Made by a program: the position numbers and the translations under genes. 64,000 nucleotides of DNA, from contig JAAUZJ010000017.1 of assembly GCA_014804695.1 (NCBI GenBank), positions 108,114 to 172,113 of the forward strand, written 5' to 3'. The stretch is from Lachnospiraceae bacterium. Lineage in GTDB: Bacteria; Bacillota; Clostridia; Lachnospirales; Lachnospiraceae. Below, piece after piece: positions 34,780 to 44,009 of the stretch; the first letter of the stretch is position 1; every line of letters begins with the position of its first letter. Under the pieces are notes generated by a model that saw nothing but the letters and a program-made list of their open reading frames with translations, made no database searches and was not told the origin of the DNA.

Positions 34780-35592
34780 TTAATTAACTAGTTTATCATA
34801 ACCACTTTTTACCATAGTGTCAAGGTATTTCATCGGAGACAAATACGAAATTTTCGAACATTTCTTTTTGATACGCTGTTCTTTTTCCCCGAAAGAGAGC
34901 ACGTCAATATAAACTCCCCCTGCCCGCATCATGGCATATGGCAGGCTTCCCTGATAGCCGTAATCAATATAAATCCCCTGTTTCGCATAACCCCCACTTC
35001 GGTTAACATCCACAACCAGACCGTATTCATAATATAACGTCTCCGCAAAATCATCTATCGCTTCCTGCCAGCGTTCCACACTTATTTCCGCATCATCATC
35101 CATTTCATGCATTATAGTAAGATGATTAATTCGCGGAAAATACGGCTGTATCATATCGGTAAACCGCTCTATCTGTTCCTCTGGGAAAAAGGAATTTCCC
35201 ATCAAAAGAACAACGGATTCAGGCACCTGACACTTATTGCCGGATGGATAAGAAAATTTATCCATAAAAAGCTTATCTGCCAGAGCCCAAAATACCGTAG
35301 AAGCAATCTCCTGCTGCCCTAGTATTTCCTGTATCCCAGGGTGCATTACAACCTTAGCGGTTCTTAAATTATCAACATACTCCGCTATACCCACATTCAT
35401 GATATCAAGCAGCTTTTTTCGGCTCCACCCCTTATCATTCGTTGGAATCATCACGATCACAACCGAAATATCTTCATCTTCCATGACAAAGGAGCGCGGT
35501 TTTATTTTCTGCCAGAAATGTTTTTTAACACTGCTTTTACATCCTGTAATTGTTTCTTCAAAAACATAATAAAGTATTGTTTCGTTTCCCAT
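34780..35592 (-). CDS. Conserved hypothetical protein of the lysS-dusB cluster
   Basis: 270 residues, no family recognised. Starts MGNETILYYVFEETITGC. Soluble, mixed alpha/beta, with acidic patches (HEMDDDAEISVERWQEAIDD) and a C-terminal stretch DYGYQGSLPYAMMRAGGVYIDV. It lies 13 bp after dusB, so it is in the same transcription unit; there is no clear ribosome binding site, suggesting coupling. Probably a lineage-specific cytoplasmic protein. Confidence 0.7.
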   Translation of the reverse strand: MGNETILYYVFEETITGCKSSVKKHFWQKIKPRSFVMEDEDISVVIVMIPTNDKGWSRKKLLDIMNVGIAEYVDNLRTAKVVMHPGIQEILGQQEIASTVFWALADKLFMDKFSYPSGNKCQVPESVVLLMGNSFFPEEQIERFTDMIQPYFPRINHLTIMHEMDDDAEISVERWQEAIDDFAETLYYEYGLVVDVNRSGGYAKQGIYIDYGYQGSLPYAMMRAGGVYIDVLSFGEKEQRIKKKCSKISYLSPMKYLDTMVKSGYDKLVN

Positions 35593-35605
35593 ATGAGAAT
35601 ATACG

Positions 35606-36565
35606 CTATATTTTTTTGATTAATTCCTCCAATGATGCAAAATTTTCCATTGAATTTATTTCCTGCCTAAGCTTAGCCGAATGTGGCATTCCGGCTGTGT
35701 ACCACGATACATGTTTACGCATTTCGCGGATTCCGGTATATTCGCCTTTACACTCAAGCTGCAATCTGGCGTGCTCAAGCATCATTTCTTTTCGTTCTTC
35801 CTTTGTTGGGTTAGGTAACACTACCCCTTCCTCAAGATAGGCTCTGATCTGACTAAAAATCCAGGGATTTCCCCTTGAAGCACGTCCTATCATTACTGCG
35901 TCACAATTTGTCTGCTTAAGCATCTTCGCCGCGCTTTCACCGCAGGCAACATCACCATTTCCAATCACCGGTATCGAAACCACATCTTTTACCTTTGCAA
36001 TAATTTCCCAGTCCGCCTCTCCCGCATAGAGCTGCTCCTTGGTTCTTGCATGAACCGCAATCGCACTTGCACCGGCATCTTCTATCACTTTTGCCATCTC
36101 GACTGCATTAATATGTTCTTTATCAAAACCGCTTCTAATCTTTACGGTGACAGGCTTTTTTATCACCTTTACTACCGCCGAAACAATCTCACCTGCAAGT
36201 TTCGGATTTTTCATAAGTGCCGAGCCTTCACCGTTATTTACTATTTTGGGCATCGGGCAGCCCATGTTTATGTCCAGTATGGAAAAAGGCCGCTCTTCTA
36301 TTTGTCTGGCTATATCAGAAACAATCTGAGGATCCGAGCCAAACAGCTGCAATGATACCGGTCCCTCATCCGGATGAATTTCCAGTAATGATTCCGTATT
36401 TTTATTTTTATATAAAACTGCCTTAGCGCTAATCATTTCCATGCATACAAGACCTGCACCCTGACGGCTGCACAGCAAACGAAAAGGCAGGTCAGTTACG
36501 CCTGCCATTGGAGCCAGTATTATATTATTCTCAAGTTCTACATCTCCTATTAGCAATTTTCCCAC
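35606..36565 (-). CDS. dusB: tRNA-dihydrouridine synthase
   Basis: 319 residues. GTG start at 36565 with AAGGAGA 8 bp upstream. FMN-binding TIM barrel: LAPMAGVTDLPFR near residue 17, catalytic Cys in INMGCPMPKIVNNG near 100, FDKEHINA and GNGDVACGESA. Reduces uridine in tRNA D-loops. Between the DUF6145-like gene and the hypothetical gene, all co-directional. Confidence 0.95.
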   Translation of the reverse strand: MGKLLIGDVELENNIILAPMAGVTDLPFRLLCSRQGAGLVCMEMISAKAVLYKNKNTESLLEIHPDEGPVSLQLFGSDPQIVSDIARQIEERPFSILDINMGCPMPKIVNNGEGSALMKNPKLAGEIVSAVVKVIKKPVTVKIRSGFDKEHINAVEMAKVIEDAGASAIAVHARTKEQLYAGEADWEIIAKVKDVVSIPVIGNGDVACGESAAKMLKQTNCDAVMIGRASRGNPWIFSQIRAYLEEGVVLPNPTKEERKEMMLEHARLQLECKGEYTGIREMRKHVSWYTAGMPHSAKLRQEINSMENFASLEELIKKI

Positions 36566-36576
36566 ACTGAATCTCC

Positions 36577-36942
36577 TTAGTCCTCAAACTTCTCATGTAA
36601 AACAAACACACGATAGTACAAGCTCAGCGCCTCTAACATTTCCTGCCTGTTTCTGCGTATTTCCCTTATCATAAGGCCGCTGCTTATTTCATCATACAAA
36701 AAGTCGTCCTCTTCGGCGTCTGTCTCAAACGATATGCTTCCATCCTCTTCAAACACTATCGTAAAAATTCCGCCTACCTCTTCCGTAAAAAGAACGCAGA
36801 TAATATGCAGTTCTTCTTTGATAGAGTCCGGAATCGATGCAAATTGTTCATTAAAATAGTATTTCTGTTCATAAGAATTCGCGCCGCACAGCACTGTACG
36901 CTTGTCTTCCATACCATTCATATTCTCAATAAACCCTTCCAT
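36577..36942 (-). CDS. DUF6145-like small acidic protein
   Basis: 121 residues, acidic, starting MEGFIENMNGMEDKRTVLCG; an internal start at MNGMEDK is possible. Contains YYFNEQFASIPDSIKEELHI and GGIFTIVFEEDGSISFET. Found next to birA and dusB in Lachnospiraceae; assignment to DUF6145 is from memory. Function unknown. Confidence 0.6.
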   Translation of the reverse strand: MEGFIENMNGMEDKRTVLCGANSYEQKYYFNEQFASIPDSIKEELHIICVLFTEEVGGIFTIVFEEDGSISFETDAEEDDFLYDEISSGLMIREIRRNRQEMLEALSLYYRVFVLHEKFED

Positions 36943-36981
36943 TGCCCATCAGTTTCTTTATAAATGCAGCTGCCAGATTAC

Positions 36982-37992
36982 CTAAACATAACCATATATT
37001 CCCCTGACGGAGACTTCTCCAGCATATACCTGTTCAACTGTTCCGTCGTCTTTTTCCACAATCAGTTCTCCTGCCTCATTGATGCCTCTGGCAATTCCCG
37101 TATACTCACCCTTTGGATCCAGTACTTTAACTTCGGAATTCAAATTCAAAAGATATTCGTCATAAGTCTCCATCAATCCGCTCAAGTCAAGAGTTCTGAC
37201 AAACGTGTCATAATTTTTTTCAAAATGACAAAGCACACGCTCAATTAAGGCTGCCCTGTTTATCAGTTCTCCCTTTTCTATTCTGAGCGAAGTCGCAGTC
37301 TGTCTGATTTCTTCGGGAAATTCCTCAGGCTTTGCAATATTAACATTTATTCCCACTCCTGTTACCACATATTGAATGTAGTCCTGCTCTACATTCATTT
37401 CGGTAAGAATCCCACACACTTTTTTCTTATTGACTACAATATCGTTGGGCCATTTAATACCTGCCCGTAAATCTGTGGCCTCGGTAATTGCGCCTGCTAC
37501 GCTAAGCGCCATAACCAGTGTAAGCATGGCGGCTTTATCCGGGAGAAAATCCGGTTTTAATATAATTGTCATATATATTGCACTTCCGGGCGGAGACTGC
37601 CACATACGTCCTCTTCTGCCCCTGCCGCTATTTTGCATATCGGCCACAACAACGGCTCCATGCGAAGCTCCCTCTTCGGCATATCGCTTTGCATCAATAT
37701 TGGTTGAGCCGGTCTCATCCAAATAGTACACCTCGCAGCCTGCCCACTTGGTTGATAACCGGCTTGTAATCTCGCTCTTAGAAAGTACATCCGGAGTCTC
37801 AACCAACTTATAGCCCTTATTGGTAACCGATTCTATCTGATATCCTTCTTCTTTTAATTGATTGATAACTTTCCAAACCGCCGTCCTTGAAACCTCAAAC
37901 CGCTCACAGAGCTGCTGCCCTGAAACATAGCCATCATTTCCACGCAGCATTGAAAGAATGTCTGCTTTATCAATTTTCATATTAATAACCAT
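36982..37992 (-). CDS. birA: Biotin-[acetyl-CoA carboxylase] ligase / biotin repressor
   Basis: About 336 residues from ATG at 37992 (GAGAGAAAG upstream; ATG at 37980 is also possible). An N-terminal HTH (GQQLCERFEVSRTAVWKVI), then a catalytic ligase core with GRGRRGRMWQSPPGSA near residue 125 and KWPNDIVVNKKKVCGIL, and a C-terminal SH3-like domain. Attaches biotin to carboxyl-carrier proteins and can repress biotin genes. No biotin genes in view. Confidence 0.95.
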   Translation of the reverse strand: MVINMKIDKADILSMLRGNDGYVSGQQLCERFEVSRTAVWKVINQLKEEGYQIESVTNKGYKLVETPDVLSKSEITSRLSTKWAGCEVYYLDETGSTNIDAKRYAEEGASHGAVVVADMQNSGRGRRGRMWQSPPGSAIYMTIILKPDFLPDKAAMLTLVMALSVAGAITEATDLRAGIKWPNDIVVNKKKVCGILTEMNVEQDYIQYVVTGVGINVNIAKPEEFPEEIRQTATSLRIEKGELINRAALIERVLCHFEKNYDTFVRTLDLSGLMETYDEYLLNLNSEVKVLDPKGEYTGIARGINEAGELIVEKDDGTVEQVYAGEVSVRGIYGYV

Positions 37993-38033
37993 GCTTTCTC
38001 TCAAAGTGTGAAAAATTTATTTTCACACTTTTC

Positions 38034-39020
38034 TTAAACTAATGTAGCTGCCATTACCGCCTTAATCGTATGCATACGGTTCTCAGCTTCATCAAACACG
38101 ATGGATTGTTGTGATTCAAATACCTCATTGGTCACTTCCATTTCCTGAATTCCGAATTTCTCATATATCTCTCTGCCGATTCCGGTATTCAGATCATGGA
38201 ATGCCGGCAGACAGTGCATGAATACCGCCTTCTCTCCGGCGTTCTCCATCGCGCTTTTGTTCACCTGATATGGAAGCAGATCATGTATACGCTCTTCCCA
38301 TACCTCAGCAGGCTCTCCCATAGATACCCATACATCTGTATAAATAACATCCACGCCCTTTGTGCCTTCCTCTACACTCTCGGTCAGGCGGATACTGCCG
38401 CCTGTCTGCGCGGCAATTTTTTCACACTCGGTAACAAGCTCCTGCGCGGGGAAATATTTCTTGGAAGTACACGCCGTAAAATGCATTCCCATTTTTGCAC
38501 ACGCAACCATAAGCGAATTACCCATATTATAGCGCGCATCGCCCATATATGTAAGCTTAATACCATCTAACTTTCCAAAATGTTCTCTGATCGTAAGCAG
38601 ATCGGCAAGCATCTGCGTAGGATGAAACTCATTGGTTAAACCGTTCCAAACCGGCACTCCCGCATAATTGGCAAGCTCGTTTACAATGTCCTGCCCAAAG
38701 CCGCGGTATTCGATTCCGTCATACATGCGCCCTAGAACTCTCGCGGTATCCGCAATGCTCTCCTTTTTACCAATCTGAGAACCCGACGGATCAAGATACG
38801 TTGTTCCAAGTCCCAAATCATGTGCTGCCACCTCAAAAGAGCAGCGGGTTCTTGTACTGGTTTTTTCAAAAATAAGTGCGACGTTTTTCCCGCGCAGAAA
38901 ATCTACAGGAATTCCCTTTTTCTTCTTCTCCTTCAAATCCGCCGCCATATCCAACAAATATGTAATCTCTTCCGGAGTAAAATCCAATAACTTCAAAAAA
39001 TTACGACCTTTTAAATTCAT
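38034..39020 (-). CDS. argF: Ornithine carbamoyltransferase
   Basis: 328 residues from ATG at 39020 (AGAAAGG at good distance; upstream in-frame starts are less likely). Carbamoyl-phosphate site [18 protein letters not shown] near residue 55, [12 protein letters not shown], and the ornithine/catalytic loop [12 protein letters not shown] near 270. Makes citrulline in arginine synthesis. Stands alone here, upstream of palindromic element copy 1. Confidence 0.96.
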   Translation of the reverse strand: MNLKGRNFLKLLDFTPEEITYLLDMAADLKEKKKKGIPVDFLRGKNVALIFEKTSTRTRCSFEVAAHDLGLGTTYLDPSGSQIGKKESIADTARVLGRMYDGIEYRGFGQDIVNELANYAGVPVWNGLTNEFHPTQMLADLLTIREHFGKLDGIKLTYMGDARYNMGNSLMVACAKMGMHFTACTSKKYFPAQELVTECEKIAAQTGGSIRLTESVEEGTKGVDVIYTDVWVSMGEPAEVWEERIHDLLPYQVNKSAMENAGEKAVFMHCLPAFHDLNTGIGREIYEKFGIQEMEVTNEVFESQQSIVFDEAENRMHTIKAVMAATLV

Positions 39021-39057
39021 CTTACACATATCCTTTCTATCTATTATAAAAATTAGG

Positions 39058-39194
39058 GGTTCGCGAAACCTCATTTCCAATACCCAGAGTTTGAACAAAA
39101 TAAACAAAAAAAGGGGCAAGTTCGCTCCCGCGGTCGAGCCCCGTTTTTGTTTATTTTTTCAAACTCGTGCTTCTTGGCAATACCTTTCGCAACC
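39058..39194. repeat. Palindromic intergenic element, copy 1
   Basis: Imperfect terminal arms (GGTTCGCGAAACC at left; the right end reads GGTTGCGAAAGG on the minus strand) enclose a ~30-bp stem (39087-39117 with 39137-39166) ending in GGGGC / GCCCC. The loop contains CGCTCCCGCGG. Lies between argF and the SPFH gene and may double as the terminator of neighbouring transcripts. Confidence 0.75.
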
Positions 39195-39196
39195 GC

Positions 39197-40117
39197 CTAC
39201 TTCAAAATCTCCTTTGCAGATGCTGCAAGCCCCGCTAAGCCTTGAATCTCAGAAGGAATAATAATCTTCGTCGCCTGTCCGTCAGCAGCTTTTTCAAATG
39301 CCTCCAGGCTCTTGATCTTAAGCACAGCCTCGTCTGCACCGGCCTCGCGAATCATTTTTATACCGTCTGCCGTAGCCTGCTGTACTTTAAGAATTGCAGC
39401 AGCTTCACCTTCAGCTTCACGGATCATCCTCTCTTTCTGTGCCTCGGCTCGCAGTATTGCCGACTGCTTCTCTGCTTCAGCTTCGAGAATTACGGATTCC
39501 TTTTTACCTTCCGCAACAAGCACCGTTGACTTCTTCTCACCTTCCGCACGAAGAATTGCTTCACGGCGTTCACGCTCTGCTTTCATCTGCTTCTCCATCG
39601 CATCCTGAATAGCTGCGGGAGGTATGATATTCTTTAACTCTACACGATTTACTTTAATACCCCAAGGGTCTGTTGCAATATCAAGCGATGCTCTCATCTT
39701 GGTATTAATAACTTCTCTGGACGTAAGCGTCTGGTCCAGTTCCATCTCACCGATAATATTTCTAAGAGTAGTTGCTGTCAGATTCTCGATTGCCATGATC
39801 GGATTTTCCACACCGTATGCAAAAAGCTTCGGGTCCGTAATCTGATAGAAAACTACCGTATCAATTCTCATGGTTACGTTATCCTTAGTAATAACGGGCT
39901 GTGGTGCAAAATCTACCACCTGCTCTTTTAAAATAACTCTTTTTGCGACCTTATCTATGATCGGCATCTTGACATGAAGGCCTACCGACCAGGTCTGCTG
40001 ATATGCTCCCAGACGCTCCACAACATACGCATACGCCTGTGGAACTATACTGATACAGGACGCCAAAATAATAACAATTATAATCAATAGTACTAAAATA
40101 AATGCAATTCCACCCAT
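39197..40117 (-). CDS. SPFH/stomatin-like membrane protein (paraslipin type)
   Basis: 306 residues. An N-terminal membrane helix (FILVLLIIIVIILASCISIV), an SPFH/band-7 domain (QAYAYVVERLGAYQQTW, ATTLRNIIGEMELDQTLTSR) and a long Ala/Glu-rich coiled coil (190-260). Forms oligomeric membrane-domain scaffolds. Paired with the NfeD gene 2 bp upstream, the usual partnership. Confidence 0.92.
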   Translation of the reverse strand: MGGIAFILVLLIIIVIILASCISIVPQAYAYVVERLGAYQQTWSVGLHVKMPIIDKVAKRVILKEQVVDFAPQPVITKDNVTMRIDTVVFYQITDPKLFAYGVENPIMAIENLTATTLRNIIGEMELDQTLTSREVINTKMRASLDIATDPWGIKVNRVELKNIIPPAAIQDAMEKQMKAERERREAILRAEGEKKSTVLVAEGKKESVILEAEAEKQSAILRAEAQKERMIREAEGEAAAILKVQQATADGIKMIREAGADEAVLKIKSLEAFEKAADGQATKIIIPSEIQGLAGLAASAKEILK

Positions 40118-40119
40118 TT

Positions 40120-40566
40120 TTAACCCTCTTTTCTTTCTTCTACAATAAGTTTTACGCCGTCTACACCTAAAACCGTAACGACTGCTCCTACTGGCAATAC
40201 TACATTATGGTAGCTGCTCCTTGCAGACCATTCCATACCGCCTGTATTCACCTGCCCAATGCCCTCAACATTGTTAATCTCACTGACAACGATCGCCTGT
40301 CTGCCTATCATACCTTCAATATTAGTTCTGACCCTGTCTTTGTTAAAATATTTAACGGCAACCGGTCTTGTAAAAAACAGCAGCACAAGCGATACAATAA
40401 GGAATACAATAACCTGTAATACAACCGGAGTGTCTGGTATCGAAACTAAAGCCGCCGCCAATGCACCGCCTGCAAACCATATCGTAGTCAGGCCCATCGT
40501 AATCAGCTCGATCACAATTAATATAACCAAAAAGACCAGCCATACGATTGTTATATTAATATCCAT
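40120..40566 (-). CDS. NfeD family membrane protein
   Basis: 148 residues. Membrane helices in the first half (ITIVWLVFLVILIVIELITM; PVVLQVIVFLIVSLVLLFF) and a C-terminal OB-fold (GRQAIVVSEINN, AVVTVLGVDGVKLIVEE). The short-form NfeD without a protease domain; works with the adjacent SPFH protein. Confidence 0.9.
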   Translation of the reverse strand: MDINITIVWLVFLVILIVIELITMGLTTIWFAGGALAAALVSIPDTPVVLQVIVFLIVSLVLLFFTRPVAVKYFNKDRVRTNIEGMIGRQAIVVSEINNVEGIGQVNTGGMEWSARSSYHNVVLPVGAVVTVLGVDGVKLIVEERKEG

Positions 40567-40629
40567 AATGCTTCACCCCTTCTAACACATATTACTATAT
40601 TATCCAAACAGTTACAAGAGATTTCAGAC

Positions 40630-40676
40630 AAAAAGCCCTAAGACTGCGGCTGTATAAATTACGCTGTCTTAGGACT
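40630..40676 (-). terminator. Terminator of the wall-hydrolase gene
   Basis: On the minus strand GTCCTAAGACAGCG pairs with CGCAGTCTTAGGGC and is followed by TTTTT. Confidence 0.85.
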
Positions 40677-40691
40677 TCTTCTTCCTTTATC

Positions 40692-41768
40692 TTACCAGAA
40701 TACCTGATTACCAATCAGTATTCCGTCATGATTCCCCGCTCTTCTAAAGTGCGTTGCATCTCCTACATTACTGTACCCTGCCAATACCTGATTTGCAGCC
40801 TCGTAACAAGAATCCGGCACAGTTTCGTTATAATAAACTCTGGCTACTTTACCATTAAGCGCCGGTGTAAACTGTCCCGATGCATAAATGACACCGGATA
40901 TGGTGCTTGGATAAGCTCCGCTTCTAAGCCTGTTCATAACAACCGAACCTACAGCAAGCTTTCCGTCATAAGATTCACCGCCAGCCTCGCAATAAATAAG
41001 TGTTGCAAGAAGCTTTACGTCATCGGATTCTGCAATAATCGCTTCGTTCTTAGTTATCAACGCCTTACGCCTTGCCTCAGCCTCTTCCGCTTCCCTTTGG
41101 CGGATCACTTCCATTGTTTCTCCTTTGTCAATATAAAAATCCATATCAACATATTCTGCGGAAACATAAGCGACATCGTTTTCAAAATCTACACTTATCC
41201 AGTCGTCATCCACTACTTCAATTACATCTAATGAATCATCCAGTCCCAACAATCCGATAACCTCGGCGTCCAGATTAGGATCTTTACGAACACGTAAGGT
41301 TTCTGTTTCAATCGTAACTATCATATTGCCGACTTCACCGGCAAGTTCTTCTGCCTCCTCATCGAACAAAAGATATTCATTACTTGCCCAACCTACTAAA
41401 TCTCCGGACTGGATTTTGGTCCAGCCATCCTTCTGTTCAAGAATTTTTCCTCCGCAGTCTTTATAAAGTAAACCTACTTTCTCTGATTCTTCTGTTGCTT
41501 CAGCCCGTACATTGAGAGCCACCTTAACGTCCGCCATGACCAAATCCGTTTTATGACTGTCTTCTTCGGCTATCTGCGTAAGTTCTTCAATAGCTTCTTC
41601 ATTAGTGCTTCCGGACTCAGGTGCAATAATATTGGAAATTCCTGCACTAAATGAATCCAGATAATCTGTCGTACCGGTTGCAGCAGCATCTATGCCGATT
41701 CCATATAACATGCCCATACATATCATAAAACTAAGCAGTATACGGAATACATTTCTGCTTTTAAACAT
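40692..41768 (-). CDS. SleB-like cell wall hydrolase with SH3 domains
   Basis: 358 residues, GGAGG upstream. Signal peptide (1-30), two bacterial SH3 domains (ADVKVALNVRAEATEESEKV near 80; TIETETLRVRKDPNLDAEVI near 150), a charged helix, then a Hydrolase_2 (SleB/CwlJ) domain near 255-358 with LIYCEAGGESYDGKLAVGSV and FTPALNGK. A peptidoglycan-cleaving enzyme secreted to the wall or cortex. It has a strong promoter at 41851-41879. Confidence 0.93.
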   Translation of the reverse strand: MFKSRNVFRILLSFMICMGMLYGIGIDAAATGTTDYLDSFSAGISNIIAPESGSTNEEAIEELTQIAEEDSHKTDLVMADVKVALNVRAEATEESEKVGLLYKDCGGKILEQKDGWTKIQSGDLVGWASNEYLLFDEEAEELAGEVGNMIVTIETETLRVRKDPNLDAEVIGLLGLDDSLDVIEVVDDDWISVDFENDVAYVSAEYVDMDFYIDKGETMEVIRQREAEEAEARRKALITKNEAIIAESDDVKLLATLIYCEAGGESYDGKLAVGSVVMNRLRSGAYPSTISGVIYASGQFTPALNGKVARVYYNETVPDSCYEAANQVLAGYSNVGDATHFRRAGNHDGILIGNQVFW

Positions 41769-41850
41769 GAATGCATACCTCCGTTTTATTACTGATTTAA
41801 TAAATATTTTGCAAAATTGTTACAAAATTGTTAAATCTTTATTCTGGAAT

Positions 41851-41879
41851 ATTCTAGCAAAACATCTACCTTTTGTCAA
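41851..41879 (-). promoter_or_regulatory. Sigma-A promoter of the SleB-like hydrolase gene
   Basis: On the minus strand TTGACA (41879-41874), a 17-bp spacer, TAGAAT (41856-41851); about 85 bp upstream of the start codon. Confidence 0.8.
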
Positions 41880-41938
41880 GTCTGCACTTCATGTTTTTAA
41901 TTTATAAGTAAAAACTATAATAAAAAATCAAAAATTTA

Positions 41939-42733
41939 TTACAATTTCTTTGTTTTTTCGATACATGCCGCCAAGGCATCCATAACGGCTCCCCTCATTC
42001 CTTTTTCCTCTAAAACCCTGACACCCTGAATTGTAGTTCCGCCCGGAGAACACACCATATCCTTAAGTTCTCCCGGGTGTTTACCGCTCTCAAGCATAAG
42101 TTTGGCACTGCCGCATACCGCCTGTGCCGCAAATTCATAGGCCTGCGCTCTGGTCATCCCTGCCGCCACGCCTGCATCCGCCATAGCTTCAATAAACATA
42201 AATACAAATGCCGGTGAGCTCCCGCTGACAGCCCCCACAGCATCAATCAGGCGCTCCGGTATAATACTTGCCCTGCCAAAACTCTCCATAAGTTTTAAAC
42301 TATATTCCGTCTCTTCTTTAGAAACTTTAGAATTAACGCACACACCCGTACAACCCTCGCCAACAAGTGCCGGCGTGTTAGGCATACAGCGCACCAGCTT
42401 AACCGGTTTGCCAAAAGCCTCTTCAATCCATGCAATACTCTTTCCGGCTGCAATACTAATGATCAAAGTATCTTCTTTTGTCACAGTCTTAATCTCATTT
42501 ATTACTTCCTCAAAGAACTGTGGCTTAACCGCAAGCACTAAAACATCAGCTTTAGACGCAACTTCCCTATTATCATTTGTGACACCAATGTCATATTCTT
42601 TGGCCATCCTATCCATTGTGGCCTGCGTTTTGGCGCTTCCTATTATATCATTCACTTCAACTATCCCTTCCTTAAGCATCCCGCCTATTATAGCCCTAGC
42701 CATATTTCCTAGTCCTATAAAACCTATTTTCAT
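41939..42733 (-). CDS. proC: Pyrroline-5-carboxylate reductase
   Basis: 264 residues. N-terminal Rossmann motif IGFIGLGNMARAIIGG, LVRCMPNTPALVGEG near 115, and the C-terminal dimerisation helix motif with SPGGTTIQGVRVLEEKG. Last step of proline synthesis. Confidence 0.96.
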   Translation of the reverse strand: MKIGFIGLGNMARAIIGGMLKEGIVEVNDIIGSAKTQATMDRMAKEYDIGVTNDNREVASKADVLVLAVKPQFFEEVINEIKTVTKEDTLIISIAAGKSIAWIEEAFGKPVKLVRCMPNTPALVGEGCTGVCVNSKVSKEETEYSLKLMESFGRASIIPERLIDAVGAVSGSSPAFVFMFIEAMADAGVAAGMTRAQAYEFAAQAVCGSAKLMLESGKHPGELKDMVCSPGGTTIQGVRVLEEKGMRGAVMDALAACIEKTKKL

Positions 42734-42773
42734 GTTATGTTGTTCCTTTCGTTTCTTATTTCATAGAGGATAA

Positions 42774-42987
42774 TTGCGAAACTCACTATTTCCAAAACCT
42801 AGTTGTACAATATAGACAAATCATAAGCAGGGTACTATGGAGCCGAAGCCCACTGCAAGTGGGCTTGTACTATAGGTGCCGTATTTTGGCACCTTATGTA
42901 CCGCTACGAGCGACATGTAGCGCAAGCGTGCCCTGCGTTGATTTGTCTATATTGTACGACGGACGTCTTAAAAACAGAATTTCGCAC
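42774..42987. repeat. Palindromic intergenic element, copy 2, with cloverleaf-like core
   Basis: Ends TTGCGAAACTC (left) and TTTCGCAC (right). Perfect 19-bp arms GTACAATATAGACAAATCA (42805-42823) and complement (42939-42957), then GCAGGG / CCCTGC. Inside are three hairpins: AAGCCCACT-AGTGGGCTT, AGGTGCC-GGCACCT and CGCTAC-GTAGCG. Between the RNA methyltransferase and proC genes. Confidence 0.75.
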
Positions 42988-42991
42988 TTCC

Positions 42992-43780
42992 TCACCTTCT
43001 TCGCTGTCGCGCCGCCTCATAAAAAAGTATTGACGCCGCCACTGCTGCATTAAGCGATTCAACCTCTCCCAACATGGGAATCTTAATCCTGACATCCGCC
43101 CTGTCTGCCGTTTCGTCCCTAAGACCTTTTGATTCATTTCCTATTAAAAAGGCGCTGCCATTTTTATAATCACAGTCATCGTAAACTTTAGAGCCTTTCA
43201 AATGTGCTGCATATATTGTAACATTCCTTTTTTTTAATTCTTCTATAATTATATGTGTATTATCGGTATAAAGAAAAGGCATACGATAAACAGAACCCAT
43301 TGTGGACCGGATCGTCTTGGGATTATAAATATCCACGGTACCGCCGCTCATTATTATTCCTGTAACCCCGGCTCCTTCGCCCGCCCTGAATATCGTACCA
43401 AGATTACCCGGATCCTGAATATCTTCTATAATAAGTAACAACGGATCATCAGTCATCAACATAGAATCTAAACCGTATGTCTTCTGGCGCACCACGCACA
43501 ATATCCCTTGCGGCGTCTTAGTGTCTGACATTTTCTTAAAAACCTCATCCGAAACTATCTCATATTGGCAGAGTATTGAATCAAGTTTTGCTTTACATGC
43601 GGCTGTCACCTGTTCCATAAAACTTTCCGAAACATATACTTTCTTAATTTCGTCCACCGGGGCTTCCAAAAACATCTTCATCCCCTCCGCCACAAAAAGC
43701 CCTTTTTCCTTTCGCACCTTAGCCTTTTGTGCAAGCTGTATGACTTCTTTTATTCCTTTGTTAGTATGGCTCGTTATCAT
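42992..43780 (-). CDS. SpoU/TrmH-family RNA 2'-O-methyltransferase
   Basis: 262 residues. An N-terminal substrate-binding domain (LFVAEGMKMFLEAP near 27) and SPOUT knot motifs IIEDIQDPGNLGTIFRAGEG near 118, LIGNESKGL near 212 and IPMLGEVESLNAAVAASIL near 238. Methylates rRNA or tRNA ribose; the exact target cannot be read. Confidence 0.93.
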   Translation of the reverse strand: MITSHTNKGIKEVIQLAQKAKVRKEKGLFVAEGMKMFLEAPVDEIKKVYVSESFMEQVTAACKAKLDSILCQYEIVSDEVFKKMSDTKTPQGILCVVRQKTYGLDSMLMTDDPLLLIIEDIQDPGNLGTIFRAGEGAGVTGIIMSGGTVDIYNPKTIRSTMGSVYRMPFLYTDNTHIIIEELKKRNVTIYAAHLKGSKVYDDCDYKNGSAFLIGNESKGLRDETADRADVRIKIPMLGEVESLNAAVAASILFYEAARQRRR

Positions 43781-43871
43781 AAATATCCCTTCCCATTATC
43801 CATCCTCCGCGAAAACAACGGATGCTCCCAGAGTAACATCCGCTGCCTACATTTTCGTAATCATATTAGCA

Positions 43872-43996
43872 ATTACGATACTCATTTCCAAAGTTCAGAA
43901 CTCAGACAATATAAACAAAATAAGGGGCGACCTTCGCTCCCGCGGTTCGAGCCCCTTATTTTGTTTATATTGTCTGAGTTCGTGCCTCTTCGCAAT
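43872..43996. repeat. Palindromic intergenic element, copy 3
   Basis: A perfect 30-bp stem (43899-43928 with 43951-43980), ends in GGGGC / GCCCC, 22-nt loop with CGCTCCCGCGG shared with copy 1. Flanks share ACTCATTTCCAA and TTCGCAA. Downstream of pfkA, so it probably also ends that transcript. Confidence 0.8.
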
Positions 43997-44009
43997 CCCC
44001 TATCCAATT

